Assembly (NCBI RefSeq): GCF_029931775.1
Contig: NC_079318.1
Span: 31,944,159-32,008,158, forward strand
Direction: 5' to 3'
DNA: 64,000 nt
Origin: Euleptes europaea
Lineage: Eukaryota; Chordata; Lepidosauria; Squamata; Sphaerodactylidae
How positions within the stretch are numbered: the stretch's first letter is position 1; each line of letters opens with the position of its first letter. The notes beneath the pieces are model-generated. The model searched no databases, was not told the origin of the DNA, and worked only from the letters and a program-made list of their open reading frames with translations. A program made the translations under genes and the position numbers. Below, piece by piece: positions 1 to 43,385 of the stretch.

Positions 1-3000
1 AAATCCATCCTCCTGGGATACCCGTTTAAAGGGGGTCGTCTATTTGGTTCAAAACTTGACGACATTTTAATTGAAACAAAAGACAAGAAAAAAGCGTTAC
101 CCAAATAAATTGAGAGGGAAGGAAAGGGCTCATACTCTTCCTGCTTTCGGACATCCCATTCCCTGGCTCACCCCAGGTTCGATGGAAGGAGAAGCAACTG
201 GAACTCTGGAAGGGGATCCTTCTGGAAGGGACCCAGGTTCAACAAGGGCTCACAATTCCAGAACCAGGGGGCAGACAAATCCAAAAGATTTGGCAACAAA
301 CAGGGTCAGATAAGCTGAGTTCTTGGCGAGGAAGGCACATGAATCTTCATCATTAGCCATACAAATACATGACACCACATCCATTTTCCAGGGGCTACAA
401 TGGTTTGGATGCTGAAACTCATCCAGCTCATTCTTACTGACAAGCCCAGAATATCAGAGGGTCTAGTTGCGGTATTAAAAGCAGGAAGATGTGTCCCTAC
501 ATGCCATGACCGTCTTTCTGCCAGGTCACTTGCCTTAACAACTGCCATCAGGACAAGCCTTACCCAGACAGGTCTAAAGGGACGGCAGGCTTCCGCACGA
601 CCAGCCTTAGGTTACCTCGTATCCTTCCTCATTTTAGTTGGAATAAGAGGACAGGATCCTGGAATTAACAGGAACTACTCTCGTAGAGGAGATCTAATAG
701 ACAATAGTAGAACCAGCTGTTCTGCTCAGACGAGGGAGACAAGCTCTTCAAGGCTAATAATAAGGGACACCAACATTTAGAGTAATTAACATCCAGGTAC
801 ATTTCTAGGTTCAGTAGTTTTCACAAAGGACTATCGACATACCCCTAGGCATCTAGGGCATCGCAAGTCCCTATGCTTCACTTGTGACCATCTACTTTAT
901 CAGCCCAAAGCCTCCTTTTTTTTTTATTTTTTTTTATTGATTTTTATAATAAATCCAAAAAAAAAAGAAAAATAAGAAAAAAAAGAAAAAATAATAGTAA
1001 AATAAAAATAAAAATAAAGACAAAAAATAATACAAACATACATAGAGCGTACAATTCTATTATACATACGTTGTTATACATATAAGAATATATATTACGC
1101 CCTACTTCAAAAATCCTCCACCCACCACAGTGCCCATCACCAATGGACTTCCGATGGGGTGTAGTGACTAATAAAAAAAATCACATTATTATACATTAAT
1201 TAAAATCACATTATACTATAATTCGTTAATTAAATTCTTAAAATCCGTTTTTGCCGATTTATCCCAATATGCAGCGGCCTCCTATGTGGTCCGGCTCTGG
1301 CACCCTGAATGTGGCCAAAGTACTAGTGACCCTCATTACCCCATTAACGCTCAGACAAGAGGACATCCAGGTACAGCATACCTGGTTGGCTTATCAAATT
1401 GTACTCCAAGACGAACATAAATTCCTCACACGTTAAGAATAACAAGTGCTAGCACCCCACGGATACCTGGTGAACAGGAAGAAGCTTCCTTAATGCCATC
1501 CCAGATACATAACATTTGGGAGCTGCCAAACACACAGACTGATTTCCTTGCTGTTACCACTACAACGGTAAACAATTGAGATATGCAGCCAGATTAGTAG
1601 CCAAATTCACCTTGGCAAAGTAACAATCCTGGCACATCTGTTAGTTAAAATGGTGTCACGCATAGGAGGGGTTCCTCGAGCCAGATTTCCCTCCAGACCA
1701 CTGCAGGGTCTATGGCAGCTTACTAGATGGACATTCTAGCGGGAAAAGTCAGGTCTGTGTGTGTGTCTGCCTGTAGGTCAGACCAAATCTGTCACAGATG
1801 GATATGTAGACACACCATAGGAAGGGGACAATCTCACTGGAGGAATCCGGACAGTTCGTTTATGAGGTGCTTCTCAGATCATGGCTGAAAGGGATACTAT
1901 CTGCCTTCCCACTGCTACCAGTACGGACACTTGTTCTGAGTAGGTCTCAGCAGAGAGCGCATGTGTTTGATCACCCCATTCTGGTCGCAAAGGCCAGGGT
2001 TTGGCACACTGAGACAGTTGACGATTCAGGAACCATGGAAAATCGCAACTTCCTGGGGCACCCTACAACAGGGTTAAATTTGACTATGTGGCTCCTGAAA
2101 GGTGAGGGCCGTTAAACTGGGGGTATAACAATGAAGTGATCAACCCCATTACAGAGACCAAAAGGCCAGCAACCAGGTGCATACGCAACACATCAGGGTT
2201 TCCTTGTGAGATAGTATCGCAGGGAACAGACCAATTCCTTACATCTAGACATTGGAAAACTTCTACAGAAAGAAATAAAAATGAATTTTAGGGCATTACA
2301 TCTACCCCACCAACTAGCCGTCATAGCAACAGTTCTATCATTATAGATGGCTCTGTACTTACATATACCTCTTAAAGAGGTACAACTAAGCAGACCTCCA
2401 ATAATTCACCGTTTCCCCATGTGGAGACCTAAGTTAATACTATATACCTTAACCAAACCTCCCTCGAGCCTTGAGGGAGAGTAACTTAAATTTCTTGAGA
2501 ATAGTTCCTATTTTAATGACCATAACTTCAGTCTGCAGACGCGCAGGGTTAATCACATTGTCAATTGGTTTCGCTATATTCATAGGGACAAGGTGAGATT
2601 AAGACCACACTCCACCTTTCCCAAGGTGACCTCTAATTTCACAGAACCTGCCTACCTTCCCTGTCCCTTAGCCGAACTGCCAGAAGGAACAGGCATAGCA
2701 GTCCTTTCACCTCCCGAATCACAGCACATTCAGTCCATAGCGCAGCTACCTTGGCAGCCTTTGACAAACAGGCTTCAGTCGAAGAAATCTGCAGGGCTGC
2801 GACGTGGCCTAGTCTCTCTACCTTTGTGAGACACTATAAAATCAACTCCTACTCTTCTTCCGACACTGCCTTCTGTAGAAGAGTTCTGCAGCACATAGCA
2901 TCAGATGATTAATCCCACCCAGAAGGAACAGCTTTAGAAGATCCCGCTGCTGAAGATGTCCTCTGAACCTAGAGAGAGAACGGAACCTTGGCTTACCTGT

Positions 3001-3420
3001 GAGGGTTCCTTCTTTGGGAGAAGAGGACATCTTGCCCACCCAGGGTGAAGGTTTGCTGCAGAATCATACGATCGAGTACATACAAGTACCTAGGGGAACC
3101 AGAAGATTCCTACCTTCTGTTCCTAGTTTTGTCTACCTGGTTTGGTTACTAACTGACTTTCTGTAATAGTTATTTCATGTTCCTGTTACAGTTTCGGTTA
3201 CTCCTGTCTTATGCTTGGGAAGTCCTCGAACTGGAAGTCAGAGGGCGGTCCTAGCACAAAGGACAGGAAGTTGAAGTTAAAATTTTTTAGATCCTGCCTC
3301 CCTGAGCATAGGAGCGACAAAACCCACTGCTGAAGATGTCCTCTTCTCCCAGAGAAGAAGGAACCCTCACAGGTAAGCCAAGGTTCCGTTCTAGTCACCT
3401 CCCGTAAGCTGGCCACACAA
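1..3420 (+). mobile_element. DIRS-like tyrosine-recombinase retroelement, broken fossil (5' edge outside window)
   Basis: Degraded coding stretches in + orientation match a gag-like ORF1 end (near 1-110), pol-like segments, and the tyrosine recombinase C terminus near 2740-2900 (VEEICRAATWPSLSTFVRHY). An inverted repeat pairs about 2981-3015 with 3357-3393, as expected for the complementary terminal/internal repeats of DIRS elements. It carries many breaks and an AT-rich stretch of uncertain origin at 915-1250. It is old and lies in an intron of PRKD3. Confidence 0.7.
915..1250. repeat. AT-rich low-complexity stretch
   Basis: Long T and A runs, mostly A/T 5-6-mers, sit within the DIRS-like fossil. 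No coding or terminal motif is visible. It may be an inserted tail or local expansion. Confidence 0.55.
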
Positions 3421-3510
3421 AGATCCTACTCCTCAAAATGGAGATTTACCATTTGGGCACCCCAAAATGGAATCCAGTCGGATACATGCCCATTATCACA
3501 CATTTTTGAT

Positions 3511-3645
3511 TAAGAACATAAGAAAGGCCCTGCTGGATCAGACCAAAGCCCATCAAGTCCAGCAGTCTGTTCACACAATGGCCAACCAGGTGCCTCTAGG
3601 AAGCTGCCAAAGAAGACGACTGCAGCAGCACCATCCTGCCTGCTA
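3511..3645 (-). mobile_element. CR1-type LINE 3' fragment
   Basis: Read on the minus strand it ends in the tail TTCTTATGTTCTTA preceded by GGTCTGATCCAGCAGGGC, identical in type to the 3' end of the longer CR1 at 12.5-14.7 kb. Only the 3' end is present. Confidence 0.85.
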
Positions 3646-4900
3646 TTACCTGCTATCACTTAAGGATGAAGGGTTAGCAACATCATCTCTGAAAGTGCAC
3701 TTGGTGGCAATATTGGCTTTTCATTCTGGTGTCAGAGGCAAAAATATTTTCTGCACCTCTGTCAAAAAAGTTCCTGAAAGGCCTTCTTAATTTATACCCC
3801 CCTCTAAACCTCCAATCCCACAGTGGAGTTTGTCATTGGTGTTGACAAAACCTGTGCATAAACCCTTTGAACCTATGGTGAAGTCTGAGTTGTCTATTTT
3901 GTCATACAAAACTGCTTTTCTGCTGGCTATTACATCAGCATGCAGACTAGGAGAGCTACATGCCCTCAGTTGTGACCCTCCTTTCATGAAATTCCACGCT
4001 GACAAAGTGGTACTGTGTCCTAGCCTGAACTTCCTACCAAAGATAGTCTCCTGGTTCCGCTTAGCTCAAGATACAGCCCTGCCAGTTTTCTTCCCATCTC
4101 CAACATCCACCTCAGAACAAACACTGCATACATTAGATGTTAGGAGAGCACTTCTTTTTTCTTTGGACCGTACAAAAGTATTCAGGAAGGGCCAGGATAT
4201 ATGTATCGGTTTTAGAGGGCCCGACAAGGGTAAAGCATCCTCTCAACGTAGCTTACGATGAAGCAGATTGTGAGATGTTCAGTTCCACTGAAAACGTACG
4301 CTGCCAGGGTCCAGGCGTCCTCAGCAGTTTGCCTTGCAAAGGTTTCATTTGGAGACATCTGCAACGCTGCGACCTGGGCTATTCCCTCGACATTTGTCAG
4401 GCATTACTCCATCAACATAGATTCGAGAAATGAGGCTGCTGTGGGCAAGGCAGTACTGCAATCAATTTTTCGCTGATCAACTCATGCCCACCTCCTCAGT
4501 AAGTGACCTTGCTATTCTCCCACGTGGACTGCACAGAAGCCACTGTGATGAAAACAGTGTTGCGCTTACCTGTAACTGTTGTTCATTGAGTGGTCTTTTG
4601 TGCAGGCATACATCCCTCCCTCCTTTCCCTGCTTTGATGGCTCTGCTCTACATCTCGCCTCCCCATGATGGCAAAGGGAGAACTGAGGAAAGAGTGCTCT
4701 CCCCGCCTCTGTCATGTGCCCGTTTGGGTGGGAAGCTCCAGCATGAGACAGAGGGGAGTGAGGGGCGCTCCTAGTCTCAAATCTTCTAGAAAGCTTTGGA
4801 CATTGTTCCCCTGTGGCAGGCCTGCGGCTGTGCAGACCCCATGTATGTCTGCACAGAAGACCACTCGATGAACAACCATTACATGTAAGTGCAATGCTGC
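3646..4900 (+). mobile_element. Second DIRS-like fossil (recombinase end)
   Basis: A degraded tyrosine recombinase is readable (TAFLLAITSACRLGELHALS; near the end CNAATWAIPSTFVRHYSIN). An inverted repeat pairs 4562-4605 with 4849-4893 and marks the element end. It is broken and differs in sequence from the first DIRS-like element, so it is a separate lineage rather than a duplicate. Confidence 0.72.
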
Positions 4901-5087
4901 TTTAATTCACAGGGTTAGGTTTTTAGAATTCTGAAGCGTAAATGACATAATTTTGAAAGCTTTGCTTAAGGTTGCTGTCTAAAGCACCAACAGATATAAA
5001 TGCCAGTGAAATCCAAGGGACTGACTTGAGTGAAGGGTCCTAATAGAGTTCTAATGTGTCTGACACACCCTGCTATATTTCTTCCAG

Positions 5088-23420
<18,333 letters not shown>

Positions 23421-24520
23421 TTCCCTGGAGAAAGGCACTTAAGTTAAATGCGTACTGGTATTTTGCTGAAGCAAGCATTGCTCTTTGCTGTTCAGGGGAT
23501 TCAGTCTACGAAGCAATGGAGGATCCTGCATCAGTTTGTGGATGGACTAGATGACCTGGGAAGTCTTTCTCCATCTCTGGTGTCTATGACTATGAATGTG
23601 ATCCAGCACTGGGTTAAAAGCCATGAAGTATTTTGTGTAACATTGCCTTACCTGTACATCACAGTGATGTTACTGACGGATGAAGTGCTGCACAGAGACT
23701 TGATGATGCAGTGTGCGAATTTTCCAGTTTTGTAGTTTACACAATAACAAAACAATTTGTAATGGTTTTCTAGTCTTTACCTTTTAAACCATAGAATTCT
23801 ATTTTTGGTATTTAGATGCATCTTTTAGGAGGCTATAAAATAAAAAAGGAAGGTGAACTGTATGCCATGACTAGATAACTATAAAAAAGCTTGATTGTAA
23901 GGCCAATAGAAAAACTGGTATTTATTTAACAGGTATGACTTGGCAAAGCAATAAAGGTGAAGGGGACAGATGATATTGAGACAGTTCAAGATGTGATTCT
24001 TAGGTTCTTCAGTGTGATTGGAGCAGTCTCTTGATTATGGAAATACAATGGAGTAAAAGTACTTCACATTCCCAATGAATACTGACAAGTTACTTAGCCC
24101 TTTTGGTTGTATTAGGAGAGCAGTAATCAACAACAGATGGCAAGTCAGTACTGTGTGGCAGATATTAGTGTGACTTGGATGTGTCAAGGATTTGGACCTT
24201 CCTCTACCTGATGGGAAGTTCTACTTTACATGCAGTAGAAAGAAGGGGGAGGGGACTTGCTGTTTTTAGTACTTGCAGTTCCCTCTGCTAGACCAAAGTT
24301 GCTATTTGGTTTGAAATTGCACCTTTCCTCTTCAGTGGGAGCTGCTGCCTGAGACACAAGCTCCAGCTGTGCGTGCAGTTCTTCTTCATATGCACTTGTC
24401 ATACTTGGCTTTTAGCCAGGTAGCATACAGTGCATGCCTATGACCTTATGTAGTTTAGCCTTCCAGTCTGAAAAGGTTTATGGGAAGTTAAAATAATAAA
24501 GGTTTTGGGTACCTCTTTGA
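23421..24520 (+). promoter_or_regulatory. PRKD3: Likely PRKD3 3' UTR with candidate polyadenylation signals
   Basis: The sequence after the PRKD3 stop is AT-rich and has no recognised repeat. AATAAA hexamers lie at 23839-23844, 23950-23955 and 24495-24500. The last is followed by a GT-rich stretch and is a plausible cleavage region. The true 3' end cannot be fixed from sequence alone. Confidence 0.4.
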
Positions 24521-26924
24521 AAGAATACCTCTCATGTTCATGTTAGGTCTGGGCAATTGACTAGGTCTGTTGTAGTGATCTAAAAGATACTTTCAGTTTT
24601 TAAGACCATACAGTTAGGAATGCTGTTTAAATTTTTATTTCCAATTAATCCAGTTAACTTAGAGGTTGTAGTACAGTATCTGTGCTCACGGAGGAAGATA
24701 CAGTCTTTTAAATACATAAAGAATTTAAATGTCGCCTTCCATTTTGTTAAAGTGGCATTTCCTTTCCTTTTCTCTTTTGCTGTCTTTAAATTTTGAGGCT
24801 CATGGAATGAAGCACCCAACCTGCTTTCTCCCCCCTTGCTTTTTTTGAGAAACAACTTGCCTTTGATGCAGCTGCCTTTCTTCTAGAAGATCCACAGACA
24901 GGGAAAGCAGCTGGACTGAAGTATTCCCTTCCTTCTAGTTGGGCAGTTTGTGAGTAAACACCTCACCTAGCACTGTGCAGCTTTTGTTTGTGTAAGCACA
25001 TAAAAGGGGGACAGGAACTAAGTGGACCTAAAAGGACAGCCTCGGATGTGTCTCTCCTCCCAATAAGAAATGGTCTGTTTCGTCAGTGCCCTTTATTAAG
25101 CTAAGCCAGTTACTTTATGAATTTTGTAGTTCCAGTTTCCTACCCAGTTGACTCATGAGAAATGATAGAGGCAGCACTTCGGGAATGAAACTGCAGGAAT
25201 GCAATGTGCAGGGATAGCTACTGTGCACCTTATGTGCTATGAATTATTCTTAAATCGATGCACAGGAGGGCTCACAAGAATACCAGGTGTGAGAAGGTTG
25301 CTGTATATGCTGGGTCCAGTTGCACAGGTAGTTCTAGGACAGTAAATAGTGTCGTTAAGGGCAAACACCTGCTCATATGATTGCATTCAGCATTTTTTGT
25401 TCCTGAATGTATTAGCTTGCATGATCATTCTGCAAGACCATACAGAATTAACATTGAAGTATCAGGTACTCTAAATCATAGAGATTTGTACATGTAAAAG
25501 AAAACTTTGGCTTCACATTTCTCCTCTCCCCTCAGCTCTTGTATTATGATAGATTAGTATCCAGGACAGTTAATTGGCTGGTGGTGATTATGAAAGCACG
25601 TCTTTCCATGGAAATCTCCTGTGATTCAGGGAAGCCGTGTTCTCTGTGCATGTGCCACAGAACACCAGGATGCATCTGGAGCTTTCTGTAATACTCACCG
25701 TGACCTGTTTGTCCAGAAGAGGCAAGCTGCTTTTGGACCTGCGACAAAAACTGTAATAAGAGCTTCAGCTGTGTGGCCATCTTATACCCATACATGCCTA
25801 TGGCTTTTCTGTGTCATGACCTTTAATAGCCAGTCAGCTTACTGCTTCTGAAATCTGGTCACTGGGAAGCAATTTTACTATTCCATTCAAAAGGACAATG
25901 TTTTGGCCACTTCTCCAGCTCCTTGTTTTTACTTGTTCTTTTAGCGGCGGATGCTGTTGTAGGACCTCAGCTGTGGATGTGTTGTGGCTGCTCTGTACCA
26001 TCTCAGTATAGAGATGTGACCATTCTCCAAAATACTAGAAGCCACAAGAAGGGCAAGGTGAATTTAAGTAATCTAGAGGTCTGACATAGGGCTAGCTTTA
26101 GAGACGTCTTGTACAGTAACTTAATTTGAAGCACATTTCATCCCTCTTTGTTTACGGTATAGGAGTTTGCCAGATTTATATTTTATCTGTTTTAGTGGTA
26201 GCATTTCTCTGATGTTTAGATTTCAGTTATGGGGGTGGTTTATGAACTAATTTCAGATACATAGCATTGTTCTAGAATAAAGACTGCAGCATCATTTGGA
26301 ATTGCATAGTCACAGTTTTATCATCAAAGCCATCTGAGCTAAAGTATTTGAATATAAAATTGAGTGGCTGGTTTCATACATGCCCACCCATCACTCGATG
26401 ACTTGCAGATGGAGACCTGGAAACGTGTCACTATTGAGAAGAATTGTTTGAAGTGAGATGAAAGTTCTGTCTGTGGTGACTGATCATGTTGGCCTTCATA
26501 TACGCATGCTTGAGTTGGGCACGTTTTCCACCAAATGACTGCATGCATAAATTCACTCCAAGTCTTATCATCTTTAAAATCTATGTATTGAGCTGCTTTC
26601 TGCTTCAGACGGTATGGTCAGGTTTGTATGGTCTGATGAATGGATGTATCTGTATTATAACACTGAATAATTCATTCACTGTGTGTCCTGCACTTGGTTC
26701 TGTGTATAGGTCATATTTGTGTGGCCCATAAGAAACATCAGTCTAATTCCAGGTACTCCTGCACAGCAGACAGAGGGAGCCATATGTCTGTAATCCTTAG
26801 TGGTTTTAGTTTAGTTGGTTGTAAACATGCCATACCAAGTATGGCTTGCATATGTGAGTTGGACTCAATTTGCATATTACTTCTGTGGTGTCACAAAACC
26901 ATTATGGTCAGCTCTCATGTCATA
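24521..26924. other. Intergenic or distal 3' UTR sequence, nothing recognised
   Basis: The region lies between the PRKD3 stop and a CR1 fragment. No coding domain or repeat was recognised; part may be extended PRKD3 3' UTR. Confidence 0.35.
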
Positions 26925-27800
26925 TAAGAACATAAGAAGAGCCCTGCTGGATCAGACCAGTGGTCCACCTAGTCCAGCATCCTGCCTCGCATGCTGGCCA
27001 ACCAGTTCTTCTGCAGGTCCAACAGGGCACAGAGGCAGAAGCCTTCCCCGATGTTGCCTCCTGTCACTGGCATACAGAGGCTGACTGCCTCTGAATGTGA
27101 AGGTTTCCTTTCGTCACCATGGCTAGTAGATCGACCTATCCTCCGTGAGTCTGTCTCATCCTCTTTTAAAGCCGTTTATACCTGTGGCCATCACCGCATC
27201 CTCTGGCAGCGAATTCCACATTTTAATCACTTGCTGTGTAAAGAAGTATTTCCATTTGTCTGCCCTGAATCTACAGCCCATCACCTTCATTGGACGCACC
27301 CAGTTTCTAGTATTCTGGGAGAGGGAGGAAAAGTTACCTTTGTCAACTATCTCCACCCATGCATAATTTTATAAACCTCTATCATGTCCCCCCTTGTCAT
27401 CTCTATTCTAAACTAAGAAGTCCCTGACTCTTCAGTCTTTCCTCATAGGGAAGGTGCTCCAACCATCTTGGTTGCCCTGTTCGGTACTATTTCCAGCTCT
27501 GCAATGTCCTTTTTGAGATAGGGTCACCAGAACTGTACACAATATTCCAAATGAGGCCTCCCCACTGATCTATACAGGGGCATTATAATATCAACTGTTT
27601 TATTTAATCTGCCTTGAGTCCGTGTGAGAAAGGTGGACTATAAATAACATAAACAAAATATTCCTGCTCTTTGCTTCCTGTAATTTAACCAATTTTTTAA
27701 CCATAAGAGAAGTCCTCTTATCCCCTGACTACTAAGTTCACTCAGGAGTCTTTGATGAGGTCCCTTGTCAAAAACCATCATGTGTAAAAGTGCCACTTAC
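26925..27800 (-). mobile_element. CR1 LINE fragment
   Basis: The minus strand reads a CR1 C-terminal region (ADKWKYFFTQQVIKMWNSLP) and ends in GGACCACTGGTCTGATCCAG and TTCTTATGTTCTTA. A related RT stretch resumes near 27670-27780 after a short unrelated piece at about 27600-27665. It is of a different subfamily from the 12.5-kb CR1. Confidence 0.82.
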
Positions 27801-30160
27801 ATGAATAGGGTGATCCACATGATTGGCACTTTTAGTTATTACAGCTGTACCATGAGAGCTGACCATTAGGGAACAAAGTTGTAACAGCAAGTTTGCTATA
27901 GTGATAATTTGTAAATTGGGCCTAAGCACTCTGGTAAACTTTCTTATGGATTGCAGTCATTAGCCTTTTACTTGTCATTTGACTGTTATCCATTCCATGT
28001 GTGGCTGGATTGTAAGAACTTCAGTGTGTACCATCTTGAATTTGAAATTTATTTCAAGAAACTACCAGGGAAAAAACCCTTCTAGAATATTGCAGCTGCT
28101 TGAAAAGCACAAGAGATGAGTCAAGATGGAAGAGGCTTTCCCATAACCTGATTTCAAAATGGTGGAATCATAATTCTCCAGTGGTTATCCTTGTGGTTGG
28201 GTCATTAAATAGCTAATAGATATTAGTAAATTCAATAGAGACCCATTCTTACTTTTATCTGCTACTAGGTTTTTTCTCACAGTATGTGCTGTCAGCGAAA
28301 AGAAATTTCTTCAGCAGGGATGAGGATGATAAGTAAGGCTTAAATAGTCAATGTGATGGGTTGACGGAAATGATTGGAAACTACTCCTAATCAGGCTGAA
28401 AGTTTGTTTTTGAATGTACAGTTGGGAATATTCTATATTCAGTGGATGGGGCTGAACATTGAAAATGGCTGTTTGACCATTGTTAAGCCGGCACTTTAAT
28501 ACTGGATTTCCAGAGAGATAACTGCTGCACTAGAAATGAAAGTGGGTTGTTTCATTGTTTTCTCTTAATGTTATTCTAAAAAAAACTTTTGTAGCGTCAA
28601 GATGTGATCCAAACTGCTTCCAATTATACTTAAGATCACTTTCAGTATTACGCCACCATATTAAAAGAGCAGTAAGCCAAGAAGGCACATTATAACACAT
28701 GCTTCAAAAAATGCTTTTCAGAGGTCTGAAATTCAATGTTGTGGACCAATAGAGTAGGACTACAAACCCTGTTGTGGCTGAATATGTGAAATAACTGGAA
28801 TGTTTCTACTCTAATAGCTGTTACACACATCATAAAAACCATAAATAAAGGTGCATAGCTTGCACTCTAACTCTCCTATGAATGCCTGACTTATTATTAA
28901 ATCAAAGCTTTTGAGTCACTGACAAAGTTGTCTTTAATCAGTTGCTCCAGGTAAATTTGTACCCAGTGTTGCATTATTAATCTTTGTTTTTTTTAGTTAA
29001 GTTGCATTCATTGAAGAAACAGTGCGGTATTGATGCTAGAAGATATTCATGTAAAACTTGTAGCCTCAAAAAGACACTGTCAACTACTTTTTTATATTTT
29101 TATATGCCCCATTGTTTGTAAATATCCTCTAAGCTCAAAAATAAATTTTATTTCCCTATCATTTGTGCTTTCCTCATTTTGTATTTTCTTCCCAGCTCTT
29201 TGGCTTTTGTATTGGGATCCCTTGTGCCGGTGCAGCTACAGAAGACCTATATGGCTATAAAGTAACTGTAGGGTGCAACTCTGTAAAGCACCACATACAT
29301 TGCTGTAACTCCATAAAATCAGCTGCTAGTATTAGAAACTTGCAGCCAAAAAAAACTTGCAGGTTAGGGCAAAACAGTGTCTGAAATTTAGTTTCTTCAC
29401 CCTGTCTTGGACCTTATTACCTACTTTAAGCTACCCAAACACAATGCAACAGTCACAAAACCCACAACTGGCAAAACCTCACCTTCTTAGGCTACTTTGT
29501 ACTGCTATTCTGTATCTCTTATTGCCCACTCGATCCTCTCAAGCTTCACCATCTTCTGGGAATTCTTCCCAAGTGGTGCCAGCCCCATAAGGTTGATCCT
29601 GTCCTTGGACCAATGTGATGTTTTAACCCCAAAGAGACAACTTGTCAAAGAAACTGATCTGCAAACCTTAACAGCCCTCCCCCCCCCCCCCGGGAGACAG
29701 AGCATTTGTTTGGTCAATTGCTGATGGGAATCTTGCTACCACAAGTACAATACAAAATAAATTATGCAGAGATTCAGGCTTCCTTTTTGCTATAATCCTT
29801 CATAGATTAGGGTAGATGCTTCCTGTTCAGAATTCCTCTGTGGTCACTGCTCCTCTAATTTTATCTATGGAGTAGAAATGCAATAATTGGCATACCAGAA
29901 TCACACAATGTCTACACTGGATCGAATCCAGCAGAGAGACCAGATCTGTACAGAGGAAAATATCCTTTCCCTGAGGGCATAAGTACATGACACAGAGTAG
30001 AAGACCTGGGATTGGATCTCCAATGATTTTTACAGTTGCCATGCCCTGAATAATAATCCTTACCCTTTTCTTTATGCTGCTTGCACCTAGAGCTGCTATT
30101 TGCTCTGGTGGAGAAGGTATGCACTTCCAGTTAAGACAAGATCCTACTCATTATCATAAG
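27801..30160. other. Intergenic sequence between PRKD3 and NDUFAF7, nothing recognised
   Basis: Only a short C13 run near 29680 stands out. No RNA gene, repeat end or domain was recognised. Confidence 0.35.
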
Positions 30161-30164
30161 GTGT

Positions 30165-30615
30165 GACATCAGCAAAGCCATGCTGGATCAGACCAGCGGC
30201 ATAGCGGGCATAGAGGCCAAGTCCATCCCCCAGTGTTGCCTCCTCCTAACACCAAAAGTTGGAGGTTTTCTGCCTCTGAATGTGAAGGTTCCCTTATGTC
30301 ACCACGGCTAGTAGCCACTGATGGGTCTAATGGATCTATCATCAGAAAATTTGTCCCCTTGCTATCTCTGCTTGGACTGTCAACACATCCTCTGGCATCA
30401 AGTTCCACATTTTAATCACTTGTTTAGTAAAGAGGTAATTCCTTTTGTCTGTCTTTCAAGCATCAACATTAGGTGCCCCCTAGTCCTAGTATTTAGTGAG
30501 AGGGAGAAAAAGTTGTCTCTATCCACTCTCTCGGCCTCATGTGTAATTTTATAAATCTCTATCATGTCCCCTCTTTGTTATATTTTTTTCTAAACTGAAA
30601 AGTTCCAGTCTGTTT
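30165..30615 (-). mobile_element. CR1 LINE 3' fragment
   Basis: It parallels the 26.9-kb copy (GGATCAGACCAG near its plus-strand start; TTTATAAATCTCTATCATGT near its end). It is diverged and lacks the TTCTTATG tail. Confidence 0.78.
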
Positions 30616-30977
30616 AGAAAAAAGACATGATAATACAGTAACTTGCAAATTTTTGGCTAAAGCCAAACAATCTCAGATACATACTAAATATCTTTTAAAA
30701 TACAAGGTTAGGTGAATTATTTAAAAATATATTTTTAATCCCAGAATATATTTTGTCTCCTTCCCAAATTTACCATCTCTTTTAACATTATTGGAAGCAT
30801 AATGCAACATGTACAGCAAGTTACATGCTATAAAGCAAATGAATGGGTATTTACAGCATAGCCATTTAGGCTCATTCTTGTATATTACAACTGAAATACC
30901 AGTACAATTGGTTCTATAATGCTTAGTTGAATGGCAAAGTGTGAATCTTTCTCATGCAAAAAACATTCAGTTAGGGC
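30616..30977 (-). promoter_or_regulatory. NDUFAF7: Likely NDUFAF7 3' UTR
   Basis: AT-rich sequence follows the NDUFAF7 stop. An ATTAAA hexamer on the minus strand (plus 30734-30739) is a candidate polyadenylation signal. The next element downstream is a CR1 fragment. Confidence 0.3.
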
Positions 30978-42969
<11,992 letters not shown>

Positions 42970-43262
42970 TCCCACGCGGAGCTCGCTTCAGCCTTTCTTC
43001 AAGCACCGGTAGTTCCTGGCAGCTCAATAGATCAAACCTCCCGTCAACAACACCATGTGGTTCTACGTTCTCGCTGCTCGTACTGAACTAGCGACGCCCG
43101 CAGAGACAAGGGCCCGAGCGCTCCCCCTTATTTGTTCCCTAAACCAGCGGCTCGTTCCGTCATTTCTGTATCTGACAGGACCTTTCCTTCGCCGGGCGGT
43201 CGCCACGACCGTCGCCGTCGCGCGGAAGTTGGAGAGGCGCATGCGTGGAGCGGCGGAGCAAG
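42970..43262. promoter_or_regulatory. Bidirectional NDUFAF7/CEBPZ promoter
   Basis: The 293 bp between the two divergent start codons is GC-rich and CpG-containing. It holds a consensus ETS site CGGAAGTT (43223-43230), an NRF1-type palindrome GCGCATGCGT (43237-43246), and a YY1-type site CAAGATGGCGGC overlapping the CEBPZ start codon (43259-43270). There is no TATA box near either start. The layout is that of a housekeeping bidirectional promoter that ties a mitochondrial assembly factor to a ribosome-biogenesis gene. Confidence 0.85.
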
Positions 43263-43385
43263 ATGGCGGCAGTGGGGAAGTTGAATCTCGGGGAGTCTGG
43301 TGGGTTTGGCGACGATGATGAAGAAGGAGCGGACGATGGAAGCGGTTTTACGTTGCAGGAGGTGCTCCGCCTCGGGGGAACACAG
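43263..43385 (+). CDS. CEBPZ: CEBPZ exon 1
   Basis: It encodes 41 residues from MAAVGKLNLGESGG to LQEVLRLGGTQ, with donor gtgaga. The ATG sits inside a YY1-like motif, as in many housekeeping genes. Confidence 0.93.
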
